From the NCBI GenBank assembly GCA_964532155.1, contig CAZHGN010000001.1, positions 1 to 64,000 of the forward strand: a DNA stretch of 64,000 bases, in the 5' to 3' direction. Below the pieces are notes generated by a model. It was given only the letters and a program-made list of their open reading frames with translations. It did no database searches and was not told where the DNA came from. Positions 33,479-42,772 of the stretch are shown here, piece after piece (position 1 is the first letter of the stretch; every line of letters begins with the position of its first letter). Source of the stretch: HGM11416 sp964532155. GTDB lineage: Bacteria; Bacillota; Clostridia; Christensenellales; Borkfalkiaceae. The translations under genes and the position numbers were made by a program.

Positions 33479-35761
33479 ATGCAGCTTATAATAGTTGAGT
33501 CGCCGTCAAAGGCGAAAACAATCGAAAAATACCTTAAAGGCAAGTTTAAGGTTGACGCAAGCGAGGGACACGTAAGAGATTTGCCCGAAAAAAGGCTCGG
33601 CGTTAGTATAAACAATAATTACGAACCCAATTACGTTATATCTGCCGATAAAAAGCAAATTATTAAACGCCTTTCGGATAAGGTCGCCAAAGCCGACAAA
33701 GTTTATCTCGCAACCGACCCGGACCGCGAGGGCGAGGCTATTTCTTGGCATCTTATGGAAGTTTTAAAACTTCAGGGTAAAGCGCAGAGAATAGTTTTTA
33801 ATGAGGTAAGCGAAAAGGCAATTTTAAACGCGCTTGCCAATCCGCGCGTAATTAATCAAAACCTCGTCGATTCACAGCAGGCAAGGCGAGTTCTCGACCG
33901 CTTGGTGGGTTACAAACTCAGTCCGTTTTTGTGTAAACGCATTAAGGAAGGTTTGTCCGCAGGGCGCGTTCAGTCGGTAACGCTTAGATTAATCGTCGAT
34001 AGGGAAAAGGAAATAAAGGCATTTAATCCGCAAGAATATTGGAATGTATTCGCTACGCTTAAAGCCGCAACGCCTCCTCAATTCAAAACTCTTCTCGTTG
34101 AAAAGAACGGAAAGAAGTATAAACCGTCGAGCAAGGTTGAAAACGACGAACTCATTACATTGCTTAATTCGGGCAATTTCGTCGTTTCTTCGGTAAAGAA
34201 AAGCGTCGTTAAGTCGCACGCGTTGCCGCCCTTTACTACGAGCACGATGCAGCAGGACGCTTCCAATAAACTTAATATGAGTTCGCCGATGATAATGTCG
34301 GTTGCGCAACATCTTTACGAAGGTATCGAAACGCCGTCCGGGCATTTGGCGCTCGTAACGTATATCAGAACGGACTCCGTTCGCGTAAGTACGGATGCGC
34401 AAGCGGCGGCTCGCTCGTTTATCGCAGATAAGTACGGCAGGGAATACGTACCTGCAAAGCCCAATTTTTATAAATCCAAAGGAAACAGTCAGGATGCGCA
34501 CGAGGCTATTCGCCCGATAGATCTTTCGGTTACGCCCGAAAGCCTTAAGGGTGTTTTAGATAAAAATCACTATAATCTTTACAAGCTTATATACGACCGT
34601 TTCCTTGCTTCGCAAATGGCTGAAGCCGTTTACGATCAGCTTAAAATCGAGGTAACAAATTCAGGTTATACGTTTGCTACGAGCGGAAAAACCGTGGCTT
34701 TTAAGGGGTTTACCGTCGTTTACGACGATTTTGGTAAGGACGACGAGGACGGCGCGGAGAATAAGCATTTACCCGACATAAAAGAGGGCGACGTTCTAAA
34801 AACGGTCAAGATTGACGGCGAACAAAAATTCACAAAGCCCCCCGTTCGTTATACCGACGCTTCGCTCGTCAAGGCGATGGAAGATAAGGGGATAGGCAGA
34901 CCGTCGACTTACGCTTCGATTATATCCGTATTGTCTAAGCGCAAGTATACGGCTAAGGAAGGGCGTTTTATCGTTCCGACCGAAATTGCGTTTAACATGA
35001 CGGATATGCTTATTAAGTATTTCCCCGATATCATGGACGTCGGTTTTACCGCAGGTATGGAAGATAAACTCGACGATATCGAGAACGGCGGCAAGGATTG
35101 GCGCGGAATTATCGGTGATTTTTATCCGCATTTTGCCGAACAACTTGCAACCGCCAATTCGGACGGCGATGAGGAAACGGACGTCGTTTGCGAGAAATGC
35201 GGTGCGAAAATGATAAGAAAATCGGGCAGATACGGCAAGTATTTGGCTTGTTCGAATTATCCCGCTTGCTCTAATATTAAATCCGAAAGTTTTGAAGAAT
35301 CCGACGTGCTTTGCGAGAAGTGCGGCGCAAAAATGGTTGTAAAATCCGGTAAATACGGCAAATTCCTTGCTTGCCCCAATTATCCCACTTGCTCGTTCGT
35401 TAAACCTCTCGATCAAGAGACGACTGACGAAAAATGCGAGAAGTGCGGCGGCGCAATGGTTGTTAAAAAAGGCAAATTCGGCAAATATCTTTATTGCGGC
35501 GCTTGCAAAAACACTAAGAGTTTGACCGAAGAAGCGGGCGTTTGCCCCGTATGCCACAAGCCCACGCGCAAGATGACCTCGAGGGCGGGAAAGACTTTTT
35601 ACGGATGCTCGTCTTACCCCGATTGTACGTTTATGAGTTGGGATATGCCTACGGGCGAGCTTTGCCCGAAATGCGGCAAATTTCTCGTTTATTCTAAGGA
35701 CGGAAAGACCAAGAAGTGTTCGGGAAAAGATTGTGATTATTCTTTGAAAAATGATAAATAA
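33479..35761 (+). CDS. topA: DNA topoisomerase I
   Basis: Type IA topoisomerase relaxing negative supercoils. The 760 residues comprise the Toprim domain (IIVESPSKAKTIEKYL; DPDREGEA at about 80-87), the strand-passage domain with active-site tyrosine in YIRTDS (Y295), and a C-terminal array of zinc ribbons. Five Cys4 units can be counted from about residue 565 to the end; three or four is more usual. CGGAG precedes the ATG. It overlaps trmFO by 11 nt. Confidence 0.97.
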   Translation: MQLIIVESPSKAKTIEKYLKGKFKVDASEGHVRDLPEKRLGVSINNNYEPNYVISADKKQIIKRLSDKVAKADKVYLATDPDREGEAISWHLMEVLKLQGKAQRIVFNEVSEKAILNALANPRVINQNLVDSQQARRVLDRLVGYKLSPFLCKRIKEGLSAGRVQSVTLRLIVDREKEIKAFNPQEYWNVFATLKAATPPQFKTLLVEKNGKKYKPSSKVENDELITLLNSGNFVVSSVKKSVVKSHALPPFTTSTMQQDASNKLNMSSPMIMSVAQHLYEGIETPSGHLALVTYIRTDSVRVSTDAQAAARSFIADKYGREYVPAKPNFYKSKGNSQDAHEAIRPIDLSVTPESLKGVLDKNHYNLYKLIYDRFLASQMAEAVYDQLKIEVTNSGYTFATSGKTVAFKGFTVVYDDFGKDDEDGAENKHLPDIKEGDVLKTVKIDGEQKFTKPPVRYTDASLVKAMEDKGIGRPSTYASIISVLSKRKYTAKEGRFIVPTEIAFNMTDMLIKYFPDIMDVGFTAGMEDKLDDIENGGKDWRGIIGDFYPHFAEQLATANSDGDEETDVVCEKCGAKMIRKSGRYGKYLACSNYPACSNIKSESFEESDVLCEKCGAKMVVKSGKYGKFLACPNYPTCSFVKPLDQETTDEKCEKCGGAMVVKKGKFGKYLYCGACKNTKSLTEEAGVCPVCHKPTRKMTSRAGKTFYGCSSYPDCTFMSWDMPTGELCPKCGKFLVYSKDGKTKKCSGKDCDYSLKNDK

Positions 35762-37067
35762 AACTATAAAAATTATAGGCGGCGGGCTTGCCGGATGCGA
35801 AGCGGCTTATTATCTTGCAAAAAGAGGTTATAAGGTTTACTTGGCGGATATTAAGCCGCGCGCCTTTACTCCGGCGCATTCCAACGTCGATTTTTGCGAA
35901 CTTGTTTGCTCTAATTCGCTTAAGTCTGACGACGTTTACGGAAACGCTTGCGGATTGCTTAAGGAGGAAATGAGGCGGCTCGGAAGCCTCGTGATCCCTT
36001 GCGCCGACAAGACTCGCATTCCTGCCGGGAACGCGCTTGCCGTCGACCGCGACGCCTTTGCGGCGCTCGTAACCTCGTCAATTAAGGCAATGGAAAACGT
36101 CGAGGTAGTGTGCGAGGAGGTAACGGAAATCGATTTTTCCGTGCCGACGATTGTTGCTACCGGACCGCTGACAACCGGCGCGCTGTGCGATTTTATTGCT
36201 AAAGAAACGGGTTCGCTCTTCTTTTTCGATGCCGCCGCGCCTATAGTTACCGCCGAGAGTATTGACTACGAGAACGCGTTTTTCGCCGATCGCTACGGCG
36301 AAGCGGGTAAGGGCGATTATTTGAATTGCCCGATGGATAAAGAAGCTTACGAAGCTTTTTACGACGAATTAATTAACGCGAAAAGGGCGCAACTTCATGA
36401 CTTCGAGAACGCGAAAGTATTCGAAGGGTGTATGCCAGTCGAGGTTATGGCGGCGCGCGGTAGGGATACGCTTAGATTCGGACCGCTAAAGCCTGCGGGT
36501 CTTACCGATCCCAAAACCGGAAGATGGCCTTACGCGTGTTTGCAATTACGCAAGGAAAACGCTCAAGCTTCCCTGTATAATTTGGTCGGTTTTCAGACTA
36601 ATTTATTGTTTGGCGAGCAAAAAAGGGTGTTTTCGATGTTTCCCGCGTTAAAAAACGCCGAGTTCGTAAGATACGGCGTAATGCATAAAAACACTTTCAT
36701 CGATTCGCCTAAGTCGCTCGATAAGTATTTTAAGCTAAGAAACAGACCTTTTACTTATTTTGCCGGGCAAATCACCGGCGTAGAAGGGTACGTGGAAAGT
36801 GCCGCTTCCGGGCTTGCCGCGGCTATTAATCTCGATCGTCAATTATCGGGGGTTCCGCCTATCGAATGGGATGCACGCACCGTTATGGGTGCGCTGTCTT
36901 GCTACGTTAGCACTGCAAACGCAGATTTTCAGCCGATGAATGCTAATTTCGGCATACTTGCACCTATATCTTGCGGTAGCGGCAGAGTTCAAAAAGAAGC
37001 GAAAAAGCGCGCGCTTGCAGAGCGTTCGCTTACCGAAATAGAAAAAATTGCACAATCTTTAGAATAA
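35751..37067 (+). CDS. trmFO: tRNA m5U54 methyltransferase TrmFO (folate/FAD dependent)
   Basis: Flavoenzyme using methylenetetrahydrofolate to make ribothymidine at tRNA position 54. The 438 residues show the FAD-binding IIGGGLAGCEAAYYLAKRG (about 7-25), ELVCSNSLKSDDVYGNACGLLKEEMRRLGS, and the later segment FFDAAAPIV. The family's MxPVEVMAARGRDTLRFGPLKP region is present. Its ATG lies within the topA stop region (11-nt overlap), the typical Bacillota topA-trmFO order. Confidence 0.96.
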   Translation: MINKTIKIIGGGLAGCEAAYYLAKRGYKVYLADIKPRAFTPAHSNVDFCELVCSNSLKSDDVYGNACGLLKEEMRRLGSLVIPCADKTRIPAGNALAVDRDAFAALVTSSIKAMENVEVVCEEVTEIDFSVPTIVATGPLTTGALCDFIAKETGSLFFFDAAAPIVTAESIDYENAFFADRYGEAGKGDYLNCPMDKEAYEAFYDELINAKRAQLHDFENAKVFEGCMPVEVMAARGRDTLRFGPLKPAGLTDPKTGRWPYACLQLRKENAQASLYNLVGFQTNLLFGEQKRVFSMFPALKNAEFVRYGVMHKNTFIDSPKSLDKYFKLRNRPFTYFAGQITGVEGYVESAASGLAAAINLDRQLSGVPPIEWDARTVMGALSCYVSTANADFQPMNANFGILAPISCGSGRVQKEAKKRALAERSLTEIEKIAQSLE

Positions 37068-37085
37068 AAATTACGGAGAATTAAC

Positions 37086-37625
37086 ATGAGTATAGAATTT
37101 CGTGGAACGACGATTTGTGCCGTTTCGAGAAACGGTCAAACGGCTATTGCCGGCGACGGTCAAGTTACGATGGGCGAAAGCGTCGTTTTTAAGAATAATT
37201 CGGTTAAAGTAAGAAGAATTTACGGTGGCAAGGTGATAATCGGCTTTGCAGGTTCGGTGTCGGATGCCTTTTCGCTCACCGAGCGTTTCGAGGGCATGCT
37301 TAATAAGTATTCGGGCAATTTAACTCGCAGCGCGGTTGAACTTGCCGAACTTTGGCGAAACGACAAAATGCCGCGTAAACTCGACGCGATGATGATCGTT
37401 GCGGATAAAACTACGATGCTCGTTCTTTCTGGTACGGGCGAGGTGATCGAACCGGACGGCAACGTTTGCGCTATCGGAAGCGGCGGAAATTATGCCTTGG
37501 CGGCGGCTCGCGCACTTTTTGACGAAACCGATTACGATGCTGCGACCATTGCCGAAAAAGCGCTTAGAATTGCAAGCAGAATCTGCGTTTTTACAAACGA
37601 CCACATTACGGTCGAGCAAATTTAA
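37086..37625 (+). CDS. hslV: ATP-dependent protease peptidase subunit HslV (ClpQ)
   Basis: Proteasome-like peptidase forming dodecamers with HslU. The 179 residues start [20 protein letters not shown] and include [13 protein letters not shown] and [10 protein letters not shown]. As in B. subtilis ClpQ, several residues precede the TT pair, so the N-terminal nucleophile would be exposed by processing (or a Ser nucleophile is used, as reported for ClpQ). CGGAG precedes the ATG. Next to hslU; the xerC-like codV gene often found between trmFO and hslV is missing. Confidence 0.96.
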   Translation: MSIEFRGTTICAVSRNGQTAIAGDGQVTMGESVVFKNNSVKVRRIYGGKVIIGFAGSVSDAFSLTERFEGMLNKYSGNLTRSAVELAELWRNDKMPRKLDAMMIVADKTTMLVLSGTGEVIEPDGNVCAIGSGGNYALAAARALFDETDYDAATIAEKALRIASRICVFTNDHITVEQI

Positions 37626-37637
37626 GGGAGGCGTTTT

Positions 37638-38948
37638 ATGAATTTAACTCCTAAACAAATCGTTAAAGAACTCGATAAATACGTCATAGGTCAGGACGAA
37701 GCGAAAAAAGCCGTAGCGATTGCGCTTAGAAATCGTTACCGCAGAAGCCGCTTGCCACTCGACGTGATGGAAGAAATAACCCCTAAAAATATTATAATGA
37801 AAGGACCGACCGGCGTTGGTAAAACCGAAATTGCCAGAAGACTTGCAAAGCTCGTCAAGGCGCCTTTTATTAAGGTCGAAGCGACCAAGTATACAGAAGT
37901 AGGTTACGTCGGGCGCGACGTCGAATCTATGATAAGAGACCTCGTTGAGTGCTCTATCCGTTTGGTTCGCGACGAATATTTTTCCGAAGTAAGAGCCAAG
38001 GCTGAAAGAGTTGCGCTCAAGCGTTTATCGGATGCAGTTTGCACTGCGCTCAATAGTCAGCGTGCCGAAGGCGTTGAAGAGATAAATCCCAATCAAGCCC
38101 TCGACGGTATAAACGAAGGCATTTACGACGACATGGTCGTAGAGGTTACCGTCAAGGATATGCCAAAGCCTATGGAACTTGTTCCCGGTGGTGCGGAAAT
38201 CAACCTCGGTTCGATATTCGGCGATATGATGCCGCAGAAGAAGAAAAAGAAAAAAATGACGGTAAAAGAGGCGCGTAAGCTTTTCGTTGAAGAGGAAGCC
38301 GACAAACTTATCGATGAAGACGCCGTTGTTACCGAGGGGGTTAGAAGAGCCGAACAAGAGGGTATAATTTTTATCGACGAAATCGATAAAATTGCAGGGA
38401 AGTCGGATAAAAACGGCGGTCCTGACGTTTCTCGTGAGGGCGTTCAACGCGACATTTTGCCCATAGTCGAGGGATGTTCGGTACAAACCAAATACGGCGT
38501 AGTTAAAACGGACTATATTCTGTTTATTGCAGCGGGCGCCTTCCATGTCTCGTCCGTTCAAGATCTTATACCCGAATTACAAGGGCGTTTTCCGGTTCTC
38601 GTTGAACTGTCGAGTTTGACAAAAGAGGATTTTAAGAATATACTCACAATTCCCAAGAATGCCATTACGTTGCAGTATACGACTTTGCTCGAGGTCGATA
38701 ACGTTAAGCTTGTTTTTACCGACGATGCGATTGACGAAATTGCAGGGCTTTCCGCCGCAATTAACGAGCGTTCCGAGGATATCGGAGCAAGGCGCCTTCA
38801 CACCGTAATGGAAGGCTTGCTCGAGGATATATCCTTTAATGCGGGCGGCGATCATCCGATGACCGAGGTCATTATCGATAAAAAATACGTCGACGAGCAT
38901 CTTGCCGAGGCAGTTAGAAATCAAGATCTTAAGAAATTTATTCTTTAA
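37638..38948 (+). CDS. hslU: HslU ATPase (ClpY)
   Basis: AAA+ unfoldase feeding HslV. The 436 residues include Walker A GPTGVGKTEIARR (about 55-67), the pore loop GYVGRDVESMIRDL (about 92-105), the I-domain with a lysine-rich patch (about 198-205), Walker B GIIFIDEIDKI (about 240-250), and the C-terminal peptide ending KKFIL that docks into HslV. GGGAGG before the ATG, 12 nt after hslV. No codY follows, unlike in B. subtilis. Confidence 0.97.
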   Translation: MNLTPKQIVKELDKYVIGQDEAKKAVAIALRNRYRRSRLPLDVMEEITPKNIIMKGPTGVGKTEIARRLAKLVKAPFIKVEATKYTEVGYVGRDVESMIRDLVECSIRLVRDEYFSEVRAKAERVALKRLSDAVCTALNSQRAEGVEEINPNQALDGINEGIYDDMVVEVTVKDMPKPMELVPGGAEINLGSIFGDMMPQKKKKKKMTVKEARKLFVEEEADKLIDEDAVVTEGVRRAEQEGIIFIDEIDKIAGKSDKNGGPDVSREGVQRDILPIVEGCSVQTKYGVVKTDYILFIAAGAFHVSSVQDLIPELQGRFPVLVELSSLTKEDFKNILTIPKNAITLQYTTLLEVDNVKLVFTDDAIDEIAGLSAAINERSEDIGARRLHTVMEGLLEDISFNAGGDHPMTEVIIDKKYVDEHLAEAVRNQDLKKFIL

Positions 38949-38968
38949 TTGCGTTAAGGAGCTAACCA

Positions 38969-40222
38969 ATGATCAATATACCAAAGGGCACAAAGGACGT
39001 TTTGCCGTCCGAATCGTATAAATGGCACTTCGTCGAAAAAAAGCTTAAAGAAACGGCGGGGCTTTTCGGGTTAAAGGAAATAAGAACGCCGACTTTTGAG
39101 CATACCGAATTATTTTTGCGCGGAGTGGGAGACACAACCGACGTCGTTAATAAGGAAATGTATACTTTTAACGATAAAGCGGGAAGAAGTATTACCCTTA
39201 AATGCGAGGGGACTGCGGGCGTGGCTCGTTCGTTTATAGAAAACGGATTATATAATAACGCTCTTCCTCAAAAGGCTTATTACGTCACGCCGGTTTTCCG
39301 TTATGAAAGACCGCAAGCCGGAAGACTTCGCGAACATCATCAGTTCGGCGTTGAATATTACGGCGCAAAGGGCGCGGAAGCCGATGCGGAAGTCATTTTA
39401 ATAGCTTACTCCGTGCTGAATAATTTAGGACTGGGCGTTAAACTTAATATAAATTCCATAGGTTGCCCGTCTTGTCGTAAAAAATATAACGAAACGCTGA
39501 AAAAATATCTTGGTGAACACCTCGACGATATGTGCCCGGTGTGCCGCGATAGGTTTGAACGCAATCCGCTAAGAATTCTCGATTGTAAAGAGGATAAGTG
39601 CCGTGAAATATGCGCCGACGCGCCCGAAATTCTCGATTATTTGTGTGACGAGTGCAACGAGCATTTTGACCTTTTAAAGGCGTATCTCGATTCGGTCGGG
39701 CTTGAATATACCGTCAATCCGAGAATCGTTCGCGGACTCGATTATTATACTCGTACAGTTTTTGAATTTGTTACGACAGATCTCGGTTCGCAAGGCACGG
39801 TGTGCGGCGGCGGTAGATACGATTCGCTTGTTTCGCAGTTAGGCGGGCCCGAGGTTCCTTGCGTTGGATTCGGAATGGGACTCGAACGCCTTTTAATGCT
39901 TATGGAAGCCAAGGGCGTTGCTTTTGAAAACGATTCTTATACCGATCTTTACGTTGCGAATATAGGCGAAAACGCCGCTCGCTTTGCGTTTACGATTTGT
40001 AACGGATTAAGGGCTTTGGGTGTTCGCACCGAATGCGACCTTATGGGGCGCGGAGTTAAAGCGCAGTTTAAATATGCCGACAAAATCGGTGCTAAGTACG
40101 TCGTGACGATAGGCGACGGAGAGCTTGAAAGCGGAGTCGTTAAAGTGAAGTGCATGGCGGACGGTTCGTGCGTAGATTGCAAACTTTGCGCCGAAGAAAT
40201 TGCAGCCGTCGTTAATGGCTGA
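38969..40222 (+). CDS. hisS: Histidyl-tRNA synthetase
   Basis: Class II synthetase, 417 residues. PKGTKDVLPSESYKW is the N-terminal family signature. Motif 2 is VFRYERPQAGRLREHHQFG (about 111-129), the histidine-specific loop RGLDYYTRTVFEF lies near 253-265, with GGGRYDSL, and motif 3 is VGFGMGLERLLML. A C-terminal anticodon-binding domain follows. A cysteine-rich insert (about 170-225) contains CPSC, CPVC and CDEC pairs, suggesting a zinc-binding knuckle. AAGGAG precedes the ATG. No T-box leader is present. Confidence 0.96.
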   Translation: MINIPKGTKDVLPSESYKWHFVEKKLKETAGLFGLKEIRTPTFEHTELFLRGVGDTTDVVNKEMYTFNDKAGRSITLKCEGTAGVARSFIENGLYNNALPQKAYYVTPVFRYERPQAGRLREHHQFGVEYYGAKGAEADAEVILIAYSVLNNLGLGVKLNINSIGCPSCRKKYNETLKKYLGEHLDDMCPVCRDRFERNPLRILDCKEDKCREICADAPEILDYLCDECNEHFDLLKAYLDSVGLEYTVNPRIVRGLDYYTRTVFEFVTTDLGSQGTVCGGGRYDSLVSQLGGPEVPCVGFGMGLERLLMLMEAKGVAFENDSYTDLYVANIGENAARFAFTICNGLRALGVRTECDLMGRGVKAQFKYADKIGAKYVVTIGDGELESGVVKVKCMADGSCVDCKLCAEEIAAVVNG

Positions 40223-40257
40223 TCGGGTTACGCGCTTAATTATTATACGATAATATT

Positions 40258-40695
40258 ATGAAAGCTGTAGTTCAAAGGGTAAATAAAGCCGTGCTTTATT
40301 GCGACGGTTCGCTTATTTCAGAAATTGCGGACGGGCTCGTCGTTTATTTTGGCGTTGCGCGCGGCGACGATGATAAAAAAGCTGATTATTTAGCTAAAAA
40401 AATTGCTAATCTAAGGATTTTTAGCGACGATGCGGGCAAAATGAATTTATCGGCTTTGGATCTTAACCGCTCGATACTCGTCGTTTCGCAGTTTACGTTG
40501 CTTGCCGACGTTTCGCATGGCAATCGACCGAGTTTTATAAACGCTGAACTTCCCGAGGTTGCCGATAATCTATACGATTATTTTTGTAACGGCTTGGCAG
40601 CGTACGGTTTAACCGTAAAAAAGGGAGTTTTCGGTGGCGATATGACTATCGACCAACAAAATTGCGGACCGGTTACGATTATTTACGAAGTTTAA
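40258..40695 (+). CDS. dtd: D-aminoacyl-tRNA deacylase
   Basis: Chiral proofreading enzyme that removes D-amino acids from tRNA. The 145 residues include MKAVVQRVNKAVLY, the SQFTLLADVSHGNRPSF segment (about 79-95) and the cross-subunit Gly-Pro motif NCGPVTIIYEV at the C-terminus. There is no clear Shine-Dalgarno before the ATG. hisS and dtd are often neighbours in Bacillota (usually with relA, absent here). The stop is 22 nt before a strong terminator. Confidence 0.95.
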   Translation: MKAVVQRVNKAVLYCDGSLISEIADGLVVYFGVARGDDDKKADYLAKKIANLRIFSDDAGKMNLSALDLNRSILVVSQFTLLADVSHGNRPSFINAELPEVADNLYDYFCNGLAAYGLTVKKGVFGGDMTIDQQNCGPVTIIYEV

Positions 40696-40716
40696 TCTAT
40701 TAATTGCATTTCTTCA

Positions 40717-40765
40717 TTCAAACGGCGAAGGGTTTTTAATCTCTTCGCCGTTTGAATATTTTTTT
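40717..40765 (+). terminator. Strong terminator after dtd
   Basis: A perfect 14-bp stem (40717-40730 with 40743-40756, arms TTCAAACGGCGAAG and CTTCGCCGTTTGAA) with a 12-nt loop is followed by a T-run. The 3' arm also supplies part of the -35 box of the promoter at 40753. Confidence 0.93.
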
Positions 40766-40782
40766 TATAAAACGGCATAATA
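40753..40782 (+). promoter_or_regulatory. Sigma-G/sigma-F-type promoter of spoVA
   Basis: TGAATA (40753-40758), a 17-nt spacer and CATAATA (40776-40782) match the B. subtilis sigma-G consensus (TGAATA, 17-18 nt, CATACTA) at all but one position. spoVA operons are sigma-G dependent in B. subtilis, so the position is right. The predicted start is near 40789. Confidence 0.8.
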
Positions 40783-40787
40783 CGAGT

Positions 40788-40889
40788 ATGAAAAAAAGAT
40801 CGGATATTGCACCGTACGAGCCGTTGCGACGTATTGACGAGCGCGAAAGTTTTATTCCTAAAGAGGTAAGCGAGGAAAGAAGAAAATGA
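40788..40889 (+). CDS. Possible 33-residue ORF overlapping spoVAC
   Basis: ATG at 40788 opens 33 codons (MKKRSDIAPYEPLRRIDERE at the start, EVSEERRK at the end). Its stop TGA overlaps the spoVAC ATG by 4 nt. It has no Shine-Dalgarno, and its ATG coincides with the expected start site of the sigma-G promoter, so it would be leaderless if translated. The codon pattern looks like real coding sequence (charged, no rare strings). Undecided between a small gene and 5' UTR. Confidence 0.3.
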   Translation: MKKRSDIAPYEPLRRIDERESFIPKEVSEERRK

Positions 40890-41341
40890 CTAAAAATCGT
40901 ATTATGACGAGCAACGCTTATTTGAAATACGTTGCCGAAATAACGCCGAAATCTAACGAAAAACGCAGTTTGCTGAATGCGTTTTTGGTGGGCGGCTTCA
41001 TATGTATTATAGGTCAATTCATAAGATACGCTATGATTTTGCTTTTTGACCTAAGCGGAGACGAACTTGCTATGGCTACGTCCGTCGTGCTGATTTTTTG
41101 CGGCGTGCTTCTTACCGGCGTTGGCGTTTACGATAATATCGGTAAGCACGCAGGAGGCGGCTCGATCGTGCCTATAACGGGGTTTGCTAATTCGGTTGCT
41201 TCGCCTGCAATGGAATTTGCGCGTGAAGGCGTAATATACGGTATGGCGGCTAAAATGTTCGTCGTGGCTGGTCCGATTATCGTTTTCGGCGTGAGCGGAA
41301 GCGTTGCGGTCGGATTGATTTATTATATTTTCGGGTTATAA
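40886..41341 (+). CDS. spoVAC: Stage V sporulation protein SpoVAC
   Basis: Membrane protein of the SpoVA channel that moves Ca-dipicolinate in forespores and at germination. The 151 residues have a short cytoplasmic head (with YLKYVAEITPKS), then helices including NAFLVGGFICIIGQFIRY, and family-typical AGGGSIVPITGFANSVASPAMEFAREG (split here across loop and helix). GAGG lies 10 nt upstream of the ATG. First sure gene of a three-gene operon behind the sigma-G-type promoter. Confidence 0.95.
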   Translation: MTKNRIMTSNAYLKYVAEITPKSNEKRSLLNAFLVGGFICIIGQFIRYAMILLFDLSGDELAMATSVVLIFCGVLLTGVGVYDNIGKHAGGGSIVPITGFANSVASPAMEFAREGVIYGMAAKMFVVAGPIIVFGVSGSVAVGLIYYIFGL

Positions 41342-41342
41342 A

Positions 41343-42332
41343 ATGAGCAGATTATTGATTTTTAAAAACAAGCCGTCGATTATTTCATCGCATACGGTTT
41401 GTGGCCCAAAGGAAGCAGACGGCGAACTCGGCGAATACGTGGACGAGTTCATTGCCGACGATTACGCCGACCAACGCTCGTTTGAGCTTGCCGAGCGTAA
41501 AATGCTCGTTCGAGTCGTTGAAAAAGCGGTTAAAAAAGGCGGAGTTAAGGAAGACGAAATAGGTGCTTTTATCGGCGGTGATTTGCTAAATCAAATAATA
41601 ACGTCGTCTTTTGCTGCGCGTGAATTCGTATTTCCGTTTTTAGGCGTTTACAACGCCTGTGCGACGATGGCTGAAAGTATGATAGTCGGTGCAGTTTTGA
41701 CCGACGGCGGTTATGCGAATAACGTCGTTTGTGCAACCGGTAGTCATTTTTCGACCGCTGAACGGCAGTATAGATATCCTCTTGAACAAGGGACGACAAG
41801 ACCGGCTCAATCGCAGTGGACGGTAACTGGCGCGGGCGCGAATGTTATATCGCGACGAAAGGGCGAAGTTAAGATTTTTTCGGCAATGCTCGGGCGAGTG
41901 GTTGATTACGGTGTTTCGGATGCTAATAACATGGGAGCGGCAATGGCGCCTGCCGCCGCCGATACTTTACTTGATTTTTTTAATACGTCTAAAACTAAGC
42001 CGAGTAGTTACGATTTGATAGTTACGGGCGACCTCGGGCTTTTGGGCTCGAGAATACTAAAAGATTTAGTCAAGAAAAGGGGATTGAATATAGATAAAAA
42101 TCACGTCGATTGCGGGGAGCTTATATATAACGCCGACGAAAGAGAATATCAGGGCGGTAGTGGCGCAGGTTGTTCCGCCGTGGTCTTTAATTCTTATATT
42201 TACAAAAGAATGGTAGAGGGGCTTTATAAGAGGGTGCTTCTCGTAACGACAGGGGCGCTTTTGTCCACGACTTCTACGCAGCAGGGTGATACAATCCCCG
42301 GTATTGCGCATCTCATAGAGGTGGGAATATAA
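41343..42332 (+). CDS. spoVAD: Stage V sporulation protein SpoVAD
   Basis: Thiolase-fold dipicolinate-binding component of SpoVA. The 329 residues fit: GPKEADGELGEYVDEF, the family stretch FLGVYNACATMAESMIVGA (with the cysteine of the thiolase-like fold), GSHFSTAERQYRYPLEQG, and the C-terminal VTTGALLSTTSTQQGDTIPG. It lies 1 nt after the spoVAC stop and 13 nt before spoVAE, so the three are translated as a set. Confidence 0.96.
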   Translation: MSRLLIFKNKPSIISSHTVCGPKEADGELGEYVDEFIADDYADQRSFELAERKMLVRVVEKAVKKGGVKEDEIGAFIGGDLLNQIITSSFAAREFVFPFLGVYNACATMAESMIVGAVLTDGGYANNVVCATGSHFSTAERQYRYPLEQGTTRPAQSQWTVTGAGANVISRRKGEVKIFSAMLGRVVDYGVSDANNMGAAMAPAAADTLLDFFNTSKTKPSSYDLIVTGDLGLLGSRILKDLVKKRGLNIDKNHVDCGELIYNADEREYQGGSGAGCSAVVFNSYIYKRMVEGLYKRVLLVTTGALLSTTSTQQGDTIPGIAHLIEVGI

Positions 42333-42345
42333 AAAGATTTTACAT

Positions 42346-42717
42346 ATGACCGAAATCGTTTTAACTTATATAAAAGCATTTTGTGTCGGCGGCGGTATAT
42401 GCGTAGCCGCTCAGTTGCTTATTAATTACACTAAAATCACAGCGGGGAAAATACTCGTCTATTTTATGCTCGCAGGACTATTACTGCAAGCATTCGGATT
42501 ATACGAACATATCGTAGATTTTGCTCAAAGCGGAGCGACCGTGCCTATTTGCGGCTTTGGTTATTTGTTAGCAAGCGGGGCGATAAAAGGGGCGAGGGAA
42601 GGTTTGTTCGGTGCACTGACCGGTGGTATGAAAGCCGCCTCGGCAGGAATCACTGCCGCCGTTGTTTTTAGCTTTTTATGTGCTTTAATTTTTAAACCGT
42701 CCAGTAAAAAGAATTAA
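42346..42717 (+). CDS. spoVAE: Stage V sporulation protein SpoVAE (SpoVAEb type)
   Basis: Small membrane subunit of SpoVA, 123 residues with about four helices. AFCVGGGICVAAQLLINYTKI at the N-terminus parallels SpoVAC. SGATVPICGFGYLLASGAIKGAREGLFGALTGG follows the SpoVAC/AEb repeat pattern. Clostridia commonly have just the AC-AD-AE set, as here. The gene ends 55 nt before a bidirectional terminator. Confidence 0.93.
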   Translation: MTEIVLTYIKAFCVGGGICVAAQLLINYTKITAGKILVYFMLAGLLLQAFGLYEHIVDFAQSGATVPICGFGYLLASGAIKGAREGLFGALTGGMKAASAGITAAVVFSFLCALIFKPSSKKN

Positions 42718-42772
42718 AAAAGATTATTGTAAGTTTAGTGCAAAACAAAATTATGCCTACCATAAAAAGCAA

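Noticed and set aside
34796..35557. 253-codon minus-strand ORF over topA
   Set aside because: It mirrors the zinc-ribbon repeats of topA, which explains its length. No start signal.
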